Below, piece by piece: positions 1-9,589 of a stretch of DNA of 25,871 nucleotides. The position numbers and the translations under genes are program-made. Position 1 is the first letter of the stretch; each line of letters begins with the position of its first letter. The DNA comes from Gnetum montanum. Taxonomy: Eukaryota; Streptophyta; Gnetopsida; Gnetales; Gnetaceae. Where the stretch lies: NCBI GenBank assembly GCA_015680685.1, contig MNCI01023672.1, positions 213,222 to 239,092 on the forward strand, in the 5' to 3' direction. Below the pieces are notes generated by a model. It did not search any database. It worked only from the letters and a program-made list of their open reading frames with translations, and was not told the origin of the DNA.

Positions 1-177
1 AAGCTGAGACAATAAAAATAAAGAAGTCTTCGCATGGTGTGGTCCCCACGCATAAAAACACAAAACAAAAAAAGAAGAAGACAAAATCAAAAAAGAAATG
101 GAAAAAAGAAAAAGAAAAAGTGAAAAAGCTAAAAAGCTAAAAGTGAGGATTCAAAGCACACCCCTTAGACGGAATAA
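1..177. other. Purine-rich non-coding stretch
   Basis: The stretch is dominated by A and G runs (about 60-165) with no reading frame of note. It lies inside the sequence that precedes LTR1, so it is probably part of the 3' untranslated internal region of that retrotransposon, but nothing in the bases proves this. Confidence 0.3.
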
Positions 178-378
178 ATGTGGGCTGCAAGCACTGGTTA
201 TGGAACCAAAGTGTTCCCTCTAACTAAGGCCCTTCTCGCTTCCCATTCTCTCTGTTGTTTCGTCGGAATGGTGGTGGCTTCTCGAAGTTGCATCCTTGTT
301 ACCCAAGTGGATGATTTAACCAACTGCATTGATGCGAAGTCACTGGAAGTGGTTGGTTTGAGCCCAGAGTTGGAATGA
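178..378 (+). CDS. Small unassigned ORF (66 aa)
   Basis: An ATG opens a 66-codon frame ending at TGA. The product has a Cys/Ser-rich hydrophobic middle and no domain I recognise. Base composition here is closer to coding than in the AT-rich parts of the window, and no stop decay is visible, but the frame is short enough to arise by chance. It lies about 1 kb upstream of LTR1, inside what is probably the 3' internal region of that element. It may be a captured host fragment or plain noise; I favour noise. Confidence 0.15.
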   Translation: MWAASTGYGTKVFPLTKALLASHSLCCFVGMVVASRSCILVTQVDDLTNCIDAKSLEVVGLSPELE

Positions 379-1064
379 GATTCGCCAAGTCACATTAATC
401 ATGTAACACACAAGGGGCTGTACACCACCTTGTTCTTGGGATTCCATTCCACTTCTCTTCTTCCCATCCTTCTCTCCATTGTTCACCTCATTGCCGGTTA
501 TATCATTGTATATATTTTGGTTGATGCTTTGTTTTCTTTTTGGTAAATTCTTACGGTTAAGACTTTAACTCTTGTTTCCAAAGGACATTCCCCGAGCCTA
601 CGGACTCTTTGAATGTGGGATTGTCAGGGCATTAAGGGCATGAGCCTGCTTTGGGGAGGACCCACTGACATTCCTATTTGGAACACTAGTTAACTTCTTT
701 TCCTTAACGTTTTGCAATTAATTATCATTTTTTGTTCATTTACATCATGACATCTTTTCCTTGATGCCATAGTTGTCCCTTTTTACCTATCGTTCCTCTT
801 CCTTTTCTCTTTCCATTCTAACGCTACCGGAGGTTTGCGATTAGTCATGGGGGTACGGGGCCTGATTTTTCAATTTTTATCCTAAGCCCCGGGTTTTTTC
901 GTTTTTCTTCCTAACCCCTATGCCTTCGGTAGTCATCATCTATATTTTCCCAGTTCCATATCAGCCATACCACACCTTAGCCAATGAGCCTAAACCGAAG
1001 CAAGGTATGCTTTACTTAATGATTCAATTACCCTTGCTAATATATGATGGTGTTGTGTGTGCAG
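379..1064. other. Non-coding stretch ending in a splice-acceptor-like site
   Basis: No frame is supported here. The stretch has T-rich parts, GT sites such as the one near 542, and ends in a GT-rich tract closing with GCAG at 1061-1064, directly before an ATG. The arrangement resembles a plant intron with its 3' splice site, but no matching coding exon can be recognised upstream. Confidence 0.25.
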
Positions 1065-1175
1065 ATGGCAATCATACAACAACAGAATGGATCTGGAGCA
1101 GACACTTGGAATGGAGCAGCGCTAAAGCAGCATGCAAGGAGTGGAGTTGAGAATGCGCTTACAGACGGACAATGA
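1065..1175 (+). CDS. Tiny ORF (36 aa) after an acceptor-like AG
   Basis: The frame starts MAIIQQQNGSG and ends ...TDGQ before TGA. The product is hydrophilic, rich in Gln, Ala and Gly, with no known domain. It begins exactly after a GCAG that could be a 3' splice site, so it may be a short exon of a transcript that runs into LTR1 rather than an independent gene. Another frame through the same bases (920-1150) is open for 76 codons but looks less coding-like. Function unknown. Confidence 0.2.
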   Translation: MAIIQQQNGSGADTWNGAALKQHARSGVENALTDGQ

Positions 1176-1202
1176 AAGGCGCAATCTCGGTGTTGGCAGC
1201 AA

Positions 1203-1250
1203 CAAGACTCTTCTTCTTTCTTCTCTTCTATTCTCTCTCCTCTTTTCTCT
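1203..1250 (+). promoter_or_regulatory. Polypyrimidine tract and CAG, splice-acceptor-like
   Basis: Nearly 50 bases of C and T are followed by CAG at 1248-1250, the form of a strong plant 3' splice site. It lies between the tiny ORF and the pre-LTR block. Whether it is used is unknown. An AATAAA at 1333-1338 downstream could serve as a poly(A) signal. Confidence 0.25.
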
Positions 1251-1377
1251 CAGCTACCAACTGTGGCCTGATGTCATTGTAATAAGGTGTTCACCCATGT
1301 TGTCATGAACACCAGTTTTTGACAAGTCTTGTAATAAAGACCGTTCACATGTCATCCCATTAGTTCCATTTTCCCTA

Positions 1378-1446
1378 ATAATCCCATACCTACCTGATAT
1401 TATTGTAAGGAACTCGAGGACGAGTTTTCATTCAATCATGGTGGTA
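1378..1446 (+). other. Conserved pre-LTR block of the LTR1 element
   Basis: This 70-bp block ends just before LTR1. It contains CTCGAGGACGAGTTTTC, the sort of sequence found between integrase and the 3' LTR in plant Ty3/gypsy elements. Its minus-strand relative at 18374-18445 precedes the 3' LTR of element D and shares AATCCCATACCT, GAGTTTTCATTCAATC and the final TATGATGAG. The match shows that LTR1 is a 3' LTR. A clean polypurine tract is not visible. Confidence 0.7.
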
Positions 1447-1472
1447 TGATGAGACGCGGTTTACACTAGGCC

Positions 1473-1547
1473 GCGATATCGCATCCCATGCAATATCGCG
1501 TACGCGATATCGCGTCTTCTCCTGCGATATCGCGTACGCGATATCGC
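1473..1547. repeat. GCGATATCGC palindrome array in the LTR1 U3
   Basis: The 10-bp palindrome GCGATATCGC occurs at 1473, 1504, 1524 and 1538, with a degenerate copy at 1490. The last two copies with the bases between them (1524-1547) form a perfect 24-bp palindrome. The array ends 16 bp before the TATA box, so it is placed like an upstream promoter element. The relative in element B (24371-24415) has three decayed copies. Confidence 0.85.
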
Positions 1548-1563
1548 GTCGCGCCGCCATTTC

Positions 1564-1570
1564 TATAAAT
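1564..1570 (+). promoter_or_regulatory. TATA box of LTR1
   Basis: TATAAAT lies in the context TTCTATAAATAAGAGGC. The same box in the same context is present in the LTR of element B, and related boxes occur in A and D. A transcription start about 30 bp downstream would mark the U3/R border. Confidence 0.75.
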
Positions 1571-1737
1571 AAGAGGCGGCACTCCCTTCATTTCCCAATC
1601 CTGGCTAGTGTAGCGAAGCTCTGGCAGATTGATCACTCCAGAGTTAGAATTTTTCCCGATGTGCCCGTAGTAGGAGTCCTAGAGTGAACGGCTCTTTATT
1701 CGAGCAACTTGTAACCTGAACCCAAGTTGTGTATGTC

Positions 1738-1743
1738 AATAAA
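1738..1743 (+). terminator. Poly(A) signal of LTR1
   Basis: AATAAA sits 170 bp after the TATA box. A signal at the matching place is present in the LTR of B (24607) and of D (minus strand, about 18092). It is expected to define the end of R. Confidence 0.6.
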
Positions 1744-1819
1744 GACAAACTTGTTTGGATAAACCTTGCAGCACGTGGTTTCATTTATTGCTTTATTTCC
1801 TGCTTTCCTAGTGCGTTCA

Positions 1820-2130
1820 AGTACGACTTGATTACGAGCGTCTACGGACGTGTACGGCTAGTCAAGGAATCGGCTGCTTGACGCAATGCATGAGTACGAC
1901 TCAATTACGAGCATTGGATGCTTGGTAACCCAGTAGCGTATTCCAGGATTCTGCGCTTGGTAACTCCCGGGTCTAATGTGTACGGCTAGTTGAGGAATCG
2001 GCTGCTCATTGCTAGGCTAGATCGTGTGATAAGTACGACTTAGTTACGAGCACCCACGGGTGTGTACGGCTGGCTAAGGAATCGGCTGCTTATCACACGT
2101 AGGCTAAATAGGTGCCTCAGTACGACCACT
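1820..2130 (+). repeat. U5 modules of LTR1
   Basis: Two motifs alternate. GTACGACTTGATTACGAGC-like copies start at 1821, 1893 and 2033, with a partial copy at 2120. GTGTACGGCTAG followed by AAGGAATCGGCTGCT occurs near 1850, 1978 and 2062. Between the first two pairs lie two copies of GCTTGGTAAC (about 1919 and 1955). The modules lie after the poly(A) signal, so they belong to U5. The B LTR has the same modules with different copy numbers. Confidence 0.8.
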
Positions 2131-2515
2131 TCGAGCACTTGCGTTACGTGTGGCGATCCCAGTAACGATTAGCGTTTGGTAAGCTGCAGTTGCATAGTTC
2201 AGGGTGTGTCCGGTAAGTGGGAACGGATGCTGACGCTAGTTAAATTAGACTTAGATCTTAGTTAGAGTTAGTTTAGTTTTCTCAACCCTTCTCCTGGTAG
2301 CATAGAAGATAAGCCAAAAATACCAAAAAAATCACATACCTCAGACTTGCTTAACCATACACCGTGACACTTACAAGCAAGCCTGGGAAGACAACAAACG
2401 ATTAACCCCAAGTGTTTCTTGTGGCGTTAAGGCATTTAGTCTGCGGAGTTCGACTGGATCGCGCGTGTACGCTCGTTTCGTATGGTTGAGTGTAGGGGTA
2501 CCTCGCCACTCATCA

Positions 2516-2640
2516 AAGCCTATTCAAGATTTTAAATCATAAAGTTATTACTAAACAGAGTAGAGAATTGAAGCAAATAAAGAGGTCCACCACAAGCATG
2601 AAAAAAAGCTTTCTCAAAGTTCTTTAAATGCTAGCATAAA
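2516..2640. other. Junction between LTR1 and the F1 region
   Basis: Directly after LTR1 the sequence turns AT-rich, with no primer binding site and no supported frame. It is presumably the sequence into which the LTR1 element inserted, and leads into ORF F1. Confidence 0.4.
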
Positions 2641-5473
2641 ATGTCTCATAAGAAGAAGGAAGAAGCATCTCAAAAGTTCCAAGACATTGATACTTGTAGC
2701 TTCTTAGAATACTTGTAACATTTCAAGTTAAACATCTATTAGCTCATATAGTGATTGACATTGGATGCTTGGAATTAGAAGTAGAAGAAAAATATTTGTT
2801 TAACTTTCATGAAGATCATGATCTAATAGAAAAAATAGAGCTCTAAGAGATAGAAGTAATGAAATACTAACAAGAAATATATGAGAAGATAGGCTTCTAT
2901 AAGCTTGGTTTCAAGCCTAGAAAGCACATTATATGAGAAATCGTTAACCACTTGATATCTTAAACTATTTATGATAAAGATAAGCTTCATTTCAAAGGGA
3001 TTATAGAGTGCTACATTGACATCAACAATAGAAAGCAATGGGAGATCTATGGCCTAATAGAGCTTGATATAATAGTAGTGGAAGCTCATCACTATAACAA
3101 GAAGGTGCTTAGTGGCAAGTTTTGGGCTCATCTAGAAATAGGGATAGTCTTCAAGCTCTCATCAGTAAATCTTGAAAAAGCTTGGAAATACCAGAAAACC
3201 ATCCCCAAAGCCACAGAGCTTAGGTTTTTGCACATAATTTTCATTTTAGTTTTAAATTTTTATTCAAGTTGTGACATAAATTTGGTTGTTGATTATTATG
3301 TTTGAACTTGGGTAGTACTAGAAAATAAAAATAATTTCTCCCTTGTACAATATATAAATGATGCATTACAAAATAGCTTAGGAGAGATTTATGAATAGGA
3401 GGCTCAACTGAATTAAAGCTCATTTTTAATGCATTATTTATTAAGTAAAATTCCTAAGCCCAATACGATAGTCCCAATTTTTACTAGTTATGCATCATAG
3501 TGTAGGGCTCAACCTAAGGATCCTTGCTATGATTTTTTCTAGTCATATACCAAAAGAGCTACTTTGCTATCTAAACCTTAGAATTTTTAATGAATTATAT
3601 ATATCTCATTTATTCAAATTTATTTTAGAAGCCTTTCCACCAAGAATAGATCAGCAAATCATTAACAAAATCTGGAAAAAATTTCATGGAGTTATTTTTT
3701 TTGCATGCCCACTATCCTCAGATTTTGATAACAAGATTCGAGGGATAGGCATTTAAGCTTTCCAAGTTCATAGCTCCATATCTTGCAATCTTAGAAGTGG
3801 GAAGAAAAATGTAAAAAAATCCCATCAAGATATGACTAAAAGCATAAGGAGGTCTTTCCTTTGAAATTCAATTTCTAGGAATTCAATAATGTAGATCACC
3901 TAAAAGGCATGACCAAGAAATATAAAAAGCAATGTCATTTTCCTATAGCTCCAAAGAGAATATACTTAACCATCAAAACCCACAAGCTTCATCAGCCAAA
4001 TGAGACAAATGTGGTCTATCAAAGAGCTATAGATACAAGGTAAATCAATCCAAGGATGAAGCACCTAAACAACTAAAGAGAAGTTTATCAATGAAGCTTC
4101 TAGCCTTTGCTTATGATCAACTAGTCATTGAGGTTTGCAAATGGATGGAAAGTAAAGATCATCCTTTGGCTAGAGATTTTCTTGATGAATATCTAAATTT
4201 GATGGAAGAAAAATGTTTCTTTTGGAAGCTACAAGATCTAGAAGAGGCCATGCCTCATGAGAGATTCTTACTAAATGGAGTTGAATATGCAAGAGTAAAG
4301 GCAGACAAAAAATATGAATTGAGAGAATAAAGAATAACAAAGAAAAAAAACAATAAGAGCTTCTCAAATAGTAGTAGAAAGAAGAGCAACTAGAGTAACG
4401 AAAATTACAAGAGCTAAAATTGTGGCAGAAGCAAGGGGAAAGCTCTTCTTTAGTACTAACAACTTTAGACTTCCCATTAGGCTACTTAATGAAAGAAGTA
4501 GCTTAATCTTTCAAAGTTAAGGAAAAACAAGGAAGAATTATTCTTAGTTAGATGCTCCCAACCAAGACAACAATAGAAGTATCATCTTCCCCTATAAGGA
4601 AGATAATCCTCAAACTAGAGGTTAAAAGCTAGTGATGTCCCATTAAGACATGTTAGAAATTGTAGTTGTTTTGATTACAAACATGGAAAAGTAACCAATA
4701 ATCAAATAGATAAGCTTAAAAAATTCCTTATGCAAACTAAACAAGAAATAGCCTAATTAAGAGAAGAGTTAAAGAGATCCAAAGTTGAAAATGAGCAGAT
4801 CAAGGCTATGACCAGTATTAAAGAATTATTGTTAGAAGATAAAGAGCAAACTATAATATAATTGGACGAGAAGCTTGCTACTATAAGCTTTGAGCTAGAA
4901 TAGGCCAAGAAAGGCAAAGCTCTAGATTATTCTTACTTGCTGCAACAAAATTTTCAAGAATTATTTGCTGAAATCAACTAAAATTAGGAGTGGATACATA
5001 AGACTAGAGTAGAGATTGGAGAAGTAAAGAAAAATCAAGTCATTTTTGTTCAAATAAAATAAAGATCTTAAGAATTTGTTAGGATAGCTAAGGAAAAAAG
5101 AGAAATATTTTCTCAATATATAAAGGAATTTTTGGATAACATGATAATGACTATTGCAAGAATAATGGCAAAGACTACTTTGAAGAAGTTGGAGCTTGAG
5201 CAAACTTGTTCAAACACAAGGGTTGCATTAATTCAGCTAATTAAGGTAGAAGCTAAAGATGTTATTAAGAGACTTGATAACACCAAGCCAACTTCATTAA
5301 ATTAGGCTATAAAATTTTTACTCAATCATGGGAAGTTAGTATAGTAGTTACTGATAGAAGGGCTTCGAATTCAAAAAATAAACAAGGCTTATCATGAAGT
5401 TGAGAAACTATCCAATGGTCCTTGGCTCTATGAGGAAAACATGAAATCAATTAAACCATAATTTTGTAATTGA
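2641..5473 (+). pseudogene. F1: decayed ORF with C-terminal coiled coil, family unknown
   Basis: A long reading frame can be followed from ATG 2641 to TGA 5473, about 940 codons, with frame changes near 2700, 3480, 3735, 4328 and 4650. Nearly all internal stops are TAG or TAA where Gln would fit. The first part (2703-3430) is rich in charged and aromatic residues (for example VEAHHYNKKVLSGKFWAHL). The middle has the segment MKLLAFAYDQLVIEVCKWME (4091 onward). After a Gln/Lys/Glu-rich stretch (4330-4450) the last 260 codons (4685-5473) have heptad-like spacing of Leu, Ile, Lys and Glu, indicating a coiled coil. I find no RT, protease, integrase, zinc knuckle or transposase motif. It may be a gag-like or extra ORF of a retrotransposon, or a product of another repeat class. 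Being coding at one time: fairly sure. Identity: unknown. Confidence 0.55.
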
Positions 5474-6011
5474 TGTAAATACTAAAGGCTACTATATAAA
5501 GCCTTGAGTAGATTTGTAATGGCATCTATGAAGGAAAGAAGAGAATACATCATTGAAAAGTTTGTAAAGACTATTTTATAAAGGCATTCTAAATAGGTTT
5601 AGATCTCTCTTTTTTTTTCTCTATATTTTGAATTAAAATTAGATAGCTTTTTTTACTTATTTATATTAATTATGCATAGCTATCTTTAAGTGAATAATAG
5701 GTTTTGGAATAAGTTGTTTTTTCTAGGAGTTGAGTTTTAACTTATTCTTGTTACTCCAATTGAATGGGATAGCTTTCATAAGTGTTAGTTTTGAATCAAT
5801 TTAACATAGAATTTATGCCATCTTTTGTGTAAGTTTGAGCTTTCAAATAAATTATTTTTCTTAGATTCTTGCTCTATTTAGCAAAAATTTTGTAAAATCT
5901 AACTTTGGAAATGTTTGGTAGCAAATAATTCAAAATCAAATAATGACATTTTCTATAAAACTATTTTATTTGCAATCCTGTTTATGGAGAATTTAAAGCA
6001 AAATAAGTATA
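5474..6011. other. AT-rich non-coding stretch after F1 with TATA-like box
   Basis: TATATAAA at 5493-5500 lies 20 bp after the end of F1, in a setting (GGCTACTATATAAAGCC) that looks like a core promoter. No frame is supported in the remaining 500 bp, which is very T-rich. It could be an LTR or promoter region of the F1 element, but I could not define its borders. Confidence 0.3.
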
Positions 6012-6239
6012 AAGTTGTTATTTTAATCTTTAGAAAAAGCTAAAATAAGTAGCTAAAAGTTAATAAACAAAACAACACTTTCTTTGTAGTATTATATTAT
6101 CAATATAGATTTAGTGTTAAACCGACAAAAGCTATTTGAGGATATCCATGCCTTAGTGAAACTAGAGACCAAAAATCACCTAAAACAACTTGTCTAGCCT
6201 ACTTAGGAGTGGGGTTGTGATCTTTCTCCAATAGTATAG
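6012..6239 (+). pseudogene. F3, left part (interrupted by element E)
   Basis: A frame with only Gln-type stops runs to the border of element E. It includes RQKLFEDIHALVKLETKNH and ends near ...LSPIV. On the far side of E, at 9590, a frame of the same character continues. If the E insertion and one flank copy are removed, the two parts join without loss of frame. No domain is recognised. The upstream limit is uncertain, since the frame fades out near 6010. Confidence 0.45.
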
Positions 6240-6334
6240 TACATCATAAAGATGCATACAAACATGCATGGCATTATAGAATATAGACACTAACTAACAT
6301 GTTAAGCTTGCTAGAATGCATTAAATCTTAAACA
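6240..6334 (-). repeat. Terminal repeat of E, left (3' LTR)
   Basis: It aligns over its full length with 9491-9583, with two small gaps. Shared blocks include TATAGAATATAGACACTAAC and CTTGCTAGAA. Confidence 0.75.
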
Positions 6335-6997
6335 CCACCACTCAAGCTTAACATGGATATTGATAATACTACTTTATTATTTAAAACTGAATCCATGACA
6401 TCAATAAAATGAGTGATAATACAAACACCACATAATTACTAAACTTCACAATACTACATAAAATGGATATTTATAAGCACAACCAATGATTATGGAGTAA
6501 TGCTCTTAAAATGAAATTTTCATTAGAAAAATACATTCATAGTGAGCACTATATGGCCAAAATAGCTACTAATTTTATTTTCAATTAGTAAAGATAATAT
6601 TATCATGAACACAATATGATGACAAATAACTTTATTTCCCAAACAAATGTTGTAAATTATTTGGTCCTATTAGAAAAAATTCTAAAATGCAAGGAAAAAA
6701 CAACTAGAGATATCATGAGTAAGTATCTTCTTCAAAATATATTGCAACATAGCCAAATGTTCAATCATAGAAAACAAATACATGCCTTTCAAGACAAATT
6801 AGAAATTAAATAACTTCATTATCCAATACAAGAGGTTATAAGTATGTTAATTCAGAAAAGGAAATTAACTTGAATCATCAATTAATAAGGAATATATATT
6901 TTCATTCATAATATTATCAAAAAAATTCGATGATGATTCTAGCTATGAATCTTGTGTGGAATCCTTTACTATGAACTCTTCAAGAACTATAGGAGTT
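6335..6997. other. Interior of E downstream of F2
   Basis: On the minus strand this is the 3' untranslated part of E. It begins, next to the left repeat, with a degenerate polypurine tract (6335-6350). A 65-codon open frame on the plus strand (6616-6813) has no supporting feature. Nothing else is recognised. Confidence 0.4.
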
Positions 6998-8705
6998 TCA
7001 AAAGACAAGCAATGGAACTTCTTTAGTTGACCCTTTAACTTTAGTTTAAGTATACATCTTCTATATCTTTGCTTGAACTTCATTATAAGAAGCCATAAGA
7101 AATGGTGGTATCATGATGATATTAGGTTTAATCTCATAACCTTTGCCTAAGGAAAATTTTAACAATTCTTTATAGTAAGCTATAAAACTATCAATTACTA
7201 CCTATTTGTATAGATTACTCACTATGATTTCTAATTTCTTTCACTTTATCCTGAAGGTCTCTAATAATTTATTCTTTTTAGTAGTTAGATGCTACATACT
7301 ATTTTGTAAGTAGTTAATCTTTTCTTAAAGTTAAAAGGTTTTGTTTTTTTTATAAGGCTATCACCTTCTAACTTCATAGTTTACATTATTAATTTTTCTA
7401 ATTTTCTTGTGAGCTCTACCTTAAAACTGGAACTCATGTTATTTCTTTCTTGCTTTAGTTAATTATTGAGACTATTTCTTTGCAAACTTTAGTATACCTT
7501 CAAATGCTCCTTTAAATCTGGTAAAATCTTTGATATATTTCTCCTTTTCTTGATAGGTAGATATTAAATCTTTATTTAATATTTCATTTTGTGCTAACAA
7601 AACATCAAAAACTATCTTATTGTTTCTTAGCATTGCATCATAGACTTTAATTTTGAAATAATGTTCCACTGCAACATAATTCATAAATATCAAATCATAT
7701 AATAAATAATTACTCATAGTGATGAAGTTAACTTTTAAGAGCCTACTAAGATCTTTATTCACCATACCTTTGGTCATTGATGGAAAGCCATCTGAGTTCT
7801 AGTCTTGAAAATCTTTCCACATATCTTTATTATATAATGTTGTCTCCATGGGACTTTTCTTTATTAATGCCTTGAAGAATTTGATGGTCGCTTCCTAGTA
7901 CATAACCTTATTTTCAAAACTATAGTGTTGCATCACTACATACACTATGGATGAAGTTAATTAATCACACTCAATTTTGCTTCACCTCTCAAATTGGACA
8001 TCAGTAGATTATTTTTTTCTAAAATAACTCTATGATAGTCTATTCTAGTCTTGAGAACACCTTAAGAAATAACTAAGAAATCAACTCTTAATTCTTAATT
8101 TCATCACTACAATGACATCCAAAAATATTGACATTATTAGATACTTTGACAAATATTAGCAAGAGGTATCCATATAAGAAATGAGAAGAAGATGTAGCAT
8201 ATGATATAACTATTTCTTGATTTCCATTTTAAAAATATATAACCAATCCACATAGCTTCCCTCCTTTACCATGATGTAGAGTAGACATAGCTAAGGCTAA
8301 GAGATTACATTCTTCATGTCTTTCATAGTGATGTGATAAGAAATGATATCAACCAAACGAAAATATGGCATCCTTAGCTATGAAATTACGATTCTTGTAG
8401 TGGCAAAAATGCATGATTTTCCCCATTCATCTTCATTAATAAAGCACTTTAACAACTAGTGCCTAGGAAACACTACCTCTTTCAATGCAAAATCTATTTT
8501 CACCATCTAAAAATAGAACCTCTTGAATCTCTTTTGAATTCTAGAAAATCTCTAGATCTTCTAAGCTTACTAGATGAACCAGCTATTATTTTAGATCCTC
8601 ACAAGTTATAAAAACTACATCATTCCTTGATACTATGAACTCTACAAATAGTGCCAAGCTAGATCTTTCTAATTCAACATCATGACTTTCTACATTCTGT
8701 TCCAC
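6998..8705 (-). pseudogene. F2: decayed ORF carried by element E
   Basis: About 570 codons can be followed on the minus strand with a few frame changes (near 8450 and 8000, and below 7470). Stops fall mainly at Gln-type positions. The best preserved part is the frame at 7472-7777 (101 aa, KEKYIKDFTRFKGAFEGIL and similar), which is charged and helix-prone. The 5' part has SRNDVVFITCEDL and, further on, a segment with LLYIMVKEGSYVDW that recalls the 'putative plant transposon protein' region found in some plant repeats; this likeness is by eye and weak. The 3' part again looks coiled-coil-like. No pol motif is present. It is the only coding capacity seen in E. Confidence 0.5.
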
Positions 8706-9490
8706 TGTAAGTCATTTTGTCAAATAATAACTTTGCAACCTATAGAAAATAATGGCTTTCTAAAATTGTATTTTTCATAGAAAAAAATAATATGCACTAC
8801 AAATTCGATGTATTACATAGGATTTTTCTAATTTTGAACTAATTTAAAATTTTAAATAAAAATTTTCATAATTAATCAATTAAAAAAATTATGAATTATC
8901 TTATTTTTTATAATTAAATAGAAAAAATGATATTTCAACTATAAGTCACACTTTAAATGCTTACTAGTGATAATCAAAGAGAGTGAATTAATTTAGAACT
9001 CAATACACTTAAAAGCAAGATTTTTAATTTGCAATGAGCTCTCTTTGTAGTTTTTGTGATTTCTTTATAAATCTACAAAATGAAATTTTATGATTGATTT
9101 TTATACTTACCTTCACATTAAATGTACTTAATCACCATAGCATAAAAAATGTTCCATGGTGTTGATTAATAAAGTCATTAAAACCTACTCTAATACCATA
9201 TCAAGTTCTACGGTATTCAAGTCACCAAGTGTAAGAAACTCAAGATAATTTAATAAATATTAAAATACTAAAATAGATGCACATCATGAGATATGATATA
9301 ACCCATGGTGTTATGTATCTATGTTATATCCAAACTATAAACAAAAAAGAATGGTATTAAAGAAAGAATAGTCATGTTAATAGAAAAAATAGACATAATG
9401 ATTAGTTAATACAAGTTAAAGAATTATTTATTTGTACAAAGTTATAAAAAATAATTTATGTAATACACCAACACTATAGACAGTGTGGTA
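8706..9490. other. 5' interior of E, AT-rich, no gene
   Basis: The stretch contains only the primer-site-like motif at 9187-9198. The rest, especially 8760-8940, is extremely AT-rich and shows no frame on either strand. Confidence 0.4.
9187..9198 (-). other. tRNA-Met-like primer binding site
   Basis: The minus strand reads TGGTATTAGAGT. The usual plant copia site is TGGTATCAGAGC, so the two differences are both C to T. It supports minus orientation of E or of a copia LTR just to its right (9199-9490), whose other border I cannot place. Confidence 0.45.
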
Positions 9491-9583
9491 TACCATGATA
9501 GTGTATACAAATATGCATAATGTTATAGAATATAGACACTAACTAACCTATTATACTTGCTAGAACACATCAAATCTCTAACA
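9491..9583 (-). repeat. Terminal repeat of E, right (5' LTR)
   Basis: It is the partner of 6240-6334, ending in CTAACA. On the minus strand it starts TGTTAGAG, a common start of plant LTRs. Confidence 0.7.
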
Positions 9584-9589
9584 ATATAG

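Larger units (their letters stand above)
1447..2515 (+). repeat. LTR1: 1069-bp Ty3/gypsy LTR, read as a 3' LTR
   Basis: The LTR opens with TGATGAG and closes with CTCATCA, a 7-bp terminal inverted repeat. Its order is U3 with a palindrome array, a TATA box at 1564, an AATAAA at 1738 and a long U5. It is homologous along its length to the LTR at 24347-25290, with the same TATA context, AGAGTTAGAATTTTTCCC, and the same last 70 bases. It is more distantly related to the LTR at 17537-18373. It has no tRNA-Asp primer site after it, while a pre-LTR block comes before it, so it is a 3' LTR. The 5-bp flanks (TGGTA and AAGCC) do not match, as expected if the 5' LTR lies outside the window. It keeps many CpGs, so it is young or was weakly methylated. 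Confidence 0.85.
6240..9583 (-). mobile_element. Element E: short-LTR retroelement without pol
   Basis: Direct repeats of 95 bp (6240-6334) and 93 bp (9491-9583) bound a 3.15-kb interior. TATAG directly precedes the left repeat (6235-6239) and recurs at 9585-9589, one base beyond the right repeat, a likely target-site duplication. Both repeats end in CA and start in TA (TG with G to A). On the minus strand the left repeat is preceded by GCTTGAGTGGTGG, which resembles the copia-type polypurine tract before TGTT, so the element reads on the minus strand. The interior encodes F2 and no RT, RNase H or integrase, making it non-autonomous. A tRNA-Met-like primer site is present (9187-9198), but 290 bp inside the right repeat rather than next to it, so the terminal structure may have been altered. 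Confidence 0.6.

Noticed and set aside
1473-1547. Palindrome array as a CRISPR array or replication origin
   Set aside because: The spacing is irregular, there are no spacers of constant length, and the position in U3 of an LTR explains it better.
1447-2515. LTR1 as a simple solo LTR
   Set aside because: The 5-bp flanks do not match and a pre-LTR internal block is present on the left, so it is a 3' LTR with internal sequence attached.
2641-6012. F1 plus the TATA-like box as an endogenous pararetrovirus
   Set aside because: An ORF followed by a TATA box would fit, but no RT, protease, movement-protein or coat zinc-finger motif and no tRNA-Met primer site was found nearby.
6616-6813. Plus-strand ORF of 65 codons inside E
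   Set aside because: It is open and looks protein-like, but is antisense to the element, short, and has no relative or signal around it.
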